The position numbers and the translations under genes are program-made. 64,000 nt of DNA from Hyphomicrobiales bacterium (lineage in GTDB: Bacteria > Pseudomonadota > Alphaproteobacteria > Rhizobiales > Rhizobiaceae): assembly GCA_900472395.1 (NCBI GenBank), contig UCHV01000010.1, forward strand, positions 62,001-126,000, given 5' to 3'. Each line of letters begins with the position of its first letter. Positions within the stretch are counted from its first letter, which is position 1. This document shows, piece after piece, positions 62,665 to 64,000 of this stretch. Under the pieces are notes generated by a model. That model saw only the letters and a list, made by a program, of their open reading frames with translations. It ran no database searches and was not told the origin of the DNA.

Positions 62665-63282
62665 TCAGATTTTGGTTGTCTCTTCGAGGAAACTGCAAGC
62701 GCGGTCCGCTCCGCCCATTGAGATAGTATGACCGAGGCCAGGCTCGATGATGGTTTCGACGGGCAGACCGATCTGTCTCAGTTCGTCAGCCGCCTTTTCG
62801 GTTTCCCATGATGGAATGACCGTGTCCGCGGTGCCGTGAACCAAAAGGATCCTGGTGCCGGGCGCCGGCGTCAGCGGTTTTTCGGTGGCGAGTCGCCCGG
62901 AGAAACCGATCACTGCTGCAATGGGCCAGCGCCCGCTGGAAACGGCATCCAGCGACATGATCGTGCCTTGCGAAAATCCGACAAACACAACGCGATCAAG
63001 CCGGTCCGAAAAACCGTTTTCCTCGATTATGCCGTGAATGACGGCGTCGAAAGAGGGGCGGGCGGCTGCGATGCGGGCAGGGCGGTTTTCCGGTGTGACG
63101 TTTGCAACGCTGAACCACTGGTAGCCCATACCGAAGTCGGATGGTTGCGGTGCGTTCGGTGAGACGAAAGTGATGCCGGGAAGACGTGGCTCCCAACTCT
63201 TTCCGAGCGGAGCAAGGTCGTCGCCGTTGGAGCCGACGCCATGAAGGAGGATGACGAGAAATGATTTTTGCGAAGCCGTCAT
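62665..63282 (-). CDS. Alpha/beta hydrolase, phospholipase/carboxylesterase family
   Basis: This 205-aa esterase has the oxyanion segment LVILLHGVGSNGDDL, the nucleophile in GFSQGTIMSLDA and the acid/base pair in VHGTADTVIPSWE and LGHTISMGGADRA. The length and order match the phospholipase/carboxylesterase family (YpfH-like). It would hydrolyse short-chain or thio esters. It has a weak AAGG site and converges on the paralogous pair. Confidence 0.85.
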   Translation of the reverse strand: MTASQKSFLVILLHGVGSNGDDLAPLGKSWEPRLPGITFVSPNAPQPSDFGMGYQWFSVANVTPENRPARIAAARPSFDAVIHGIIEENGFSDRLDRVVFVGFSQGTIMSLDAVSSGRWPIAAVIGFSGRLATEKPLTPAPGTRILLVHGTADTVIPSWETEKAADELRQIGLPVETIIEPGLGHTISMGGADRACSFLEETTKI

Positions 63283-63443
63283 TGAGTAAACCTTATGCCA
63301 ATCCTGTACGGGCTACCGCGCGCGCTACCCCAGTAATTGCATTACAACGAAGAGAATGACGCGCGATAGAGAGCAGCCGGTGACCGCTCCGTTCACCTTT
63401 AACGCATGGCATCGCCATGCGGTTCATCCGACGATGATCGGTC

Positions 63444-64000
63444 CTAACGGTTAAACCGGGTGATCGTACCCGCAGAACCGGGTAGCTGATCTGCTGACAC
63501 CACGTGTGCAGCGCCGGTCAGTTGCGAATATTCGGCAATCGGTTCGGCTCTGCCAATCAGGTAACCTTGAATGTTCTGGCACTGCGCGTCCTGCAGAAAG
63601 GCGCGCTGTTCTTCGGTTTCGACGCCTTCTGCAACGATCGGGATATTCAGTCCGCGCCCCAGGCCGATCACCGCACGCACGATTTCGTTGGCGCTCGGGT
63701 CGGCATTCAGCTTGGCAGTGAATGACCTGTCGATCTTGATGGTGTCGAACGGGAAGGCCTGCAGGTAGGACAGCGAAGAATAGCCGGTGCCGAAATCGTC
63801 CATGGCGATCTGCACACCGAGGCTTTTGAGCCCGCGCAAAATTTGCAGGGCGCGGGCAAAATCCTGAACCAGTACGCCTTCCGTCACTTCCAGTTCCAGC
63901 CGGTCGGGCGAAAGACCGGTCTGCAGCAGGACGGTGTGAACATCATGGACGAGATTTTCGTGACGGAACTGGATGGGGGAGACGTTGATCGCGATCCTCA
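63444..64000 (-). CDS. EAL domain protein, C-terminal part (cut by window end)
   Basis: The open frame runs from the stop at 63444 to the window end, giving about 185 residues. It is the C-terminal half of a cyclic-di-GMP phosphodiesterase EAL domain: IAINVSPIQFRHENL, LEVTEGVL, MDDFGTGYSSLSYLQAFPFDTIKIDRSF, VAEGVETEEQ and NIQGYLIGRAEP. The metal- and substrate-binding residues in this half look intact. The EAL motif itself and any GGDEF or sensor domain lie beyond the edge. Confidence 0.88.
   Translation of the reverse strand, partial: RIAINVSPIQFRHENLVHDVHTVLLQTGLSPDRLELEVTEGVLVQDFARALQILRGLKSLGVQIAMDDFGTGYSSLSYLQAFPFDTIKIDRSFTAKLNADPSANEIVRAVIGLGRGLNIPIVAEGVETEEQRAFLQDAQCQNIQGYLIGRAEPIAEYSQLTGAAHVVSADQLPGSAGTITRFNR

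Overview
The window is GC-rich, densely coded DNA from an alphaproteobacterium, most likely the Rhizobium/Agrobacterium group. This rests on gene content, on a RIME-like intergenic mosaic element near 40.1 kb, on a chemoreceptor ending in a W-E-x-F pentapeptide, and on a GGAAC-N17-CGTT promoter of the alphaproteobacterial general stress type. The genus is an inference. No rRNA, tRNA, CRISPR array, transposase or phage gene was seen.

Region by region. 0.2-11.6 kb is a catabolic block: gabD-like aldehyde dehydrogenase, two M20 amidohydrolases, a 2-hydroxyacid dehydrogenase and a GNAT on +; a cupin, an FAD amine oxidase and a HAD dehalogenase on -, ending in a clear terminator; then a class III aminotransferase and a second FAD oxidoreductase on +. 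The likely substrate is an amino-containing or N-acylated compound. 11.9-15.1 kb is a complete pqqABCDE operon including the 31-residue PqqA. A BcsL/CelD-type acetyltransferase with a TPR tail converges on it.

16.8-25.4 kb is the most unusual part: a type I secretion operon on - (324-aa acidic repeat protein, 673-aa repeat protein, ABC exporter, membrane fusion protein, small hypothetical), with an atypical LuxR-type regulator divergent from it. The proteins carry no RTX repeats. The 673-aa protein holds six copies of a G-x9-Q-x5-D-x-[DE] motif, the exporter has Gln in place of the H-loop His, and the 622-bp divergent region contains a perfect 20-bp dyad.

25.5-31.8 kb is a two-way lipid-modification cluster: two cyclopropane-synthase-like methyltransferases, DUF1295, an FAD amine-oxidase-like protein, DUF1365, DUF2147 and DUF2177, with a candidate EcfG/RpoE2 promoter. 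31.8-36.9 kb is a TRAP transporter (dctPQM) with a GntR/FadR regulator and a divergent Gfo/Idh/MocA dehydrogenase. 37-41 kb holds a NUDIX hydrolase, a small XRE regulator with a membrane partner under a TGTAAAG palindrome, an acyl-CoA dehydrogenase and an enoyl-CoA hydratase. 41-45.3 kb holds two rRNA methyltransferases (RlmD-like, TlyA) and a chemoreceptor.

45.4-50 kb joins ubiT-ubiU-ubiV (oxygen-independent ubiquinone hydroxylation) to divergent ubiD-ubiX. 50-56 kb is a LysR regulator and a TonB receptor-FhuD-FhuB siderophore operon without its ATPase. 56-64 kb holds a GST, a phospholipase D family protein, a small membrane peptide, a trans-aconitate methyltransferase-like protein, a branched-chain aminotransferase, two paralogous unknown proteins, an esterase and the C-terminal part of an EAL protein cut by the window end.
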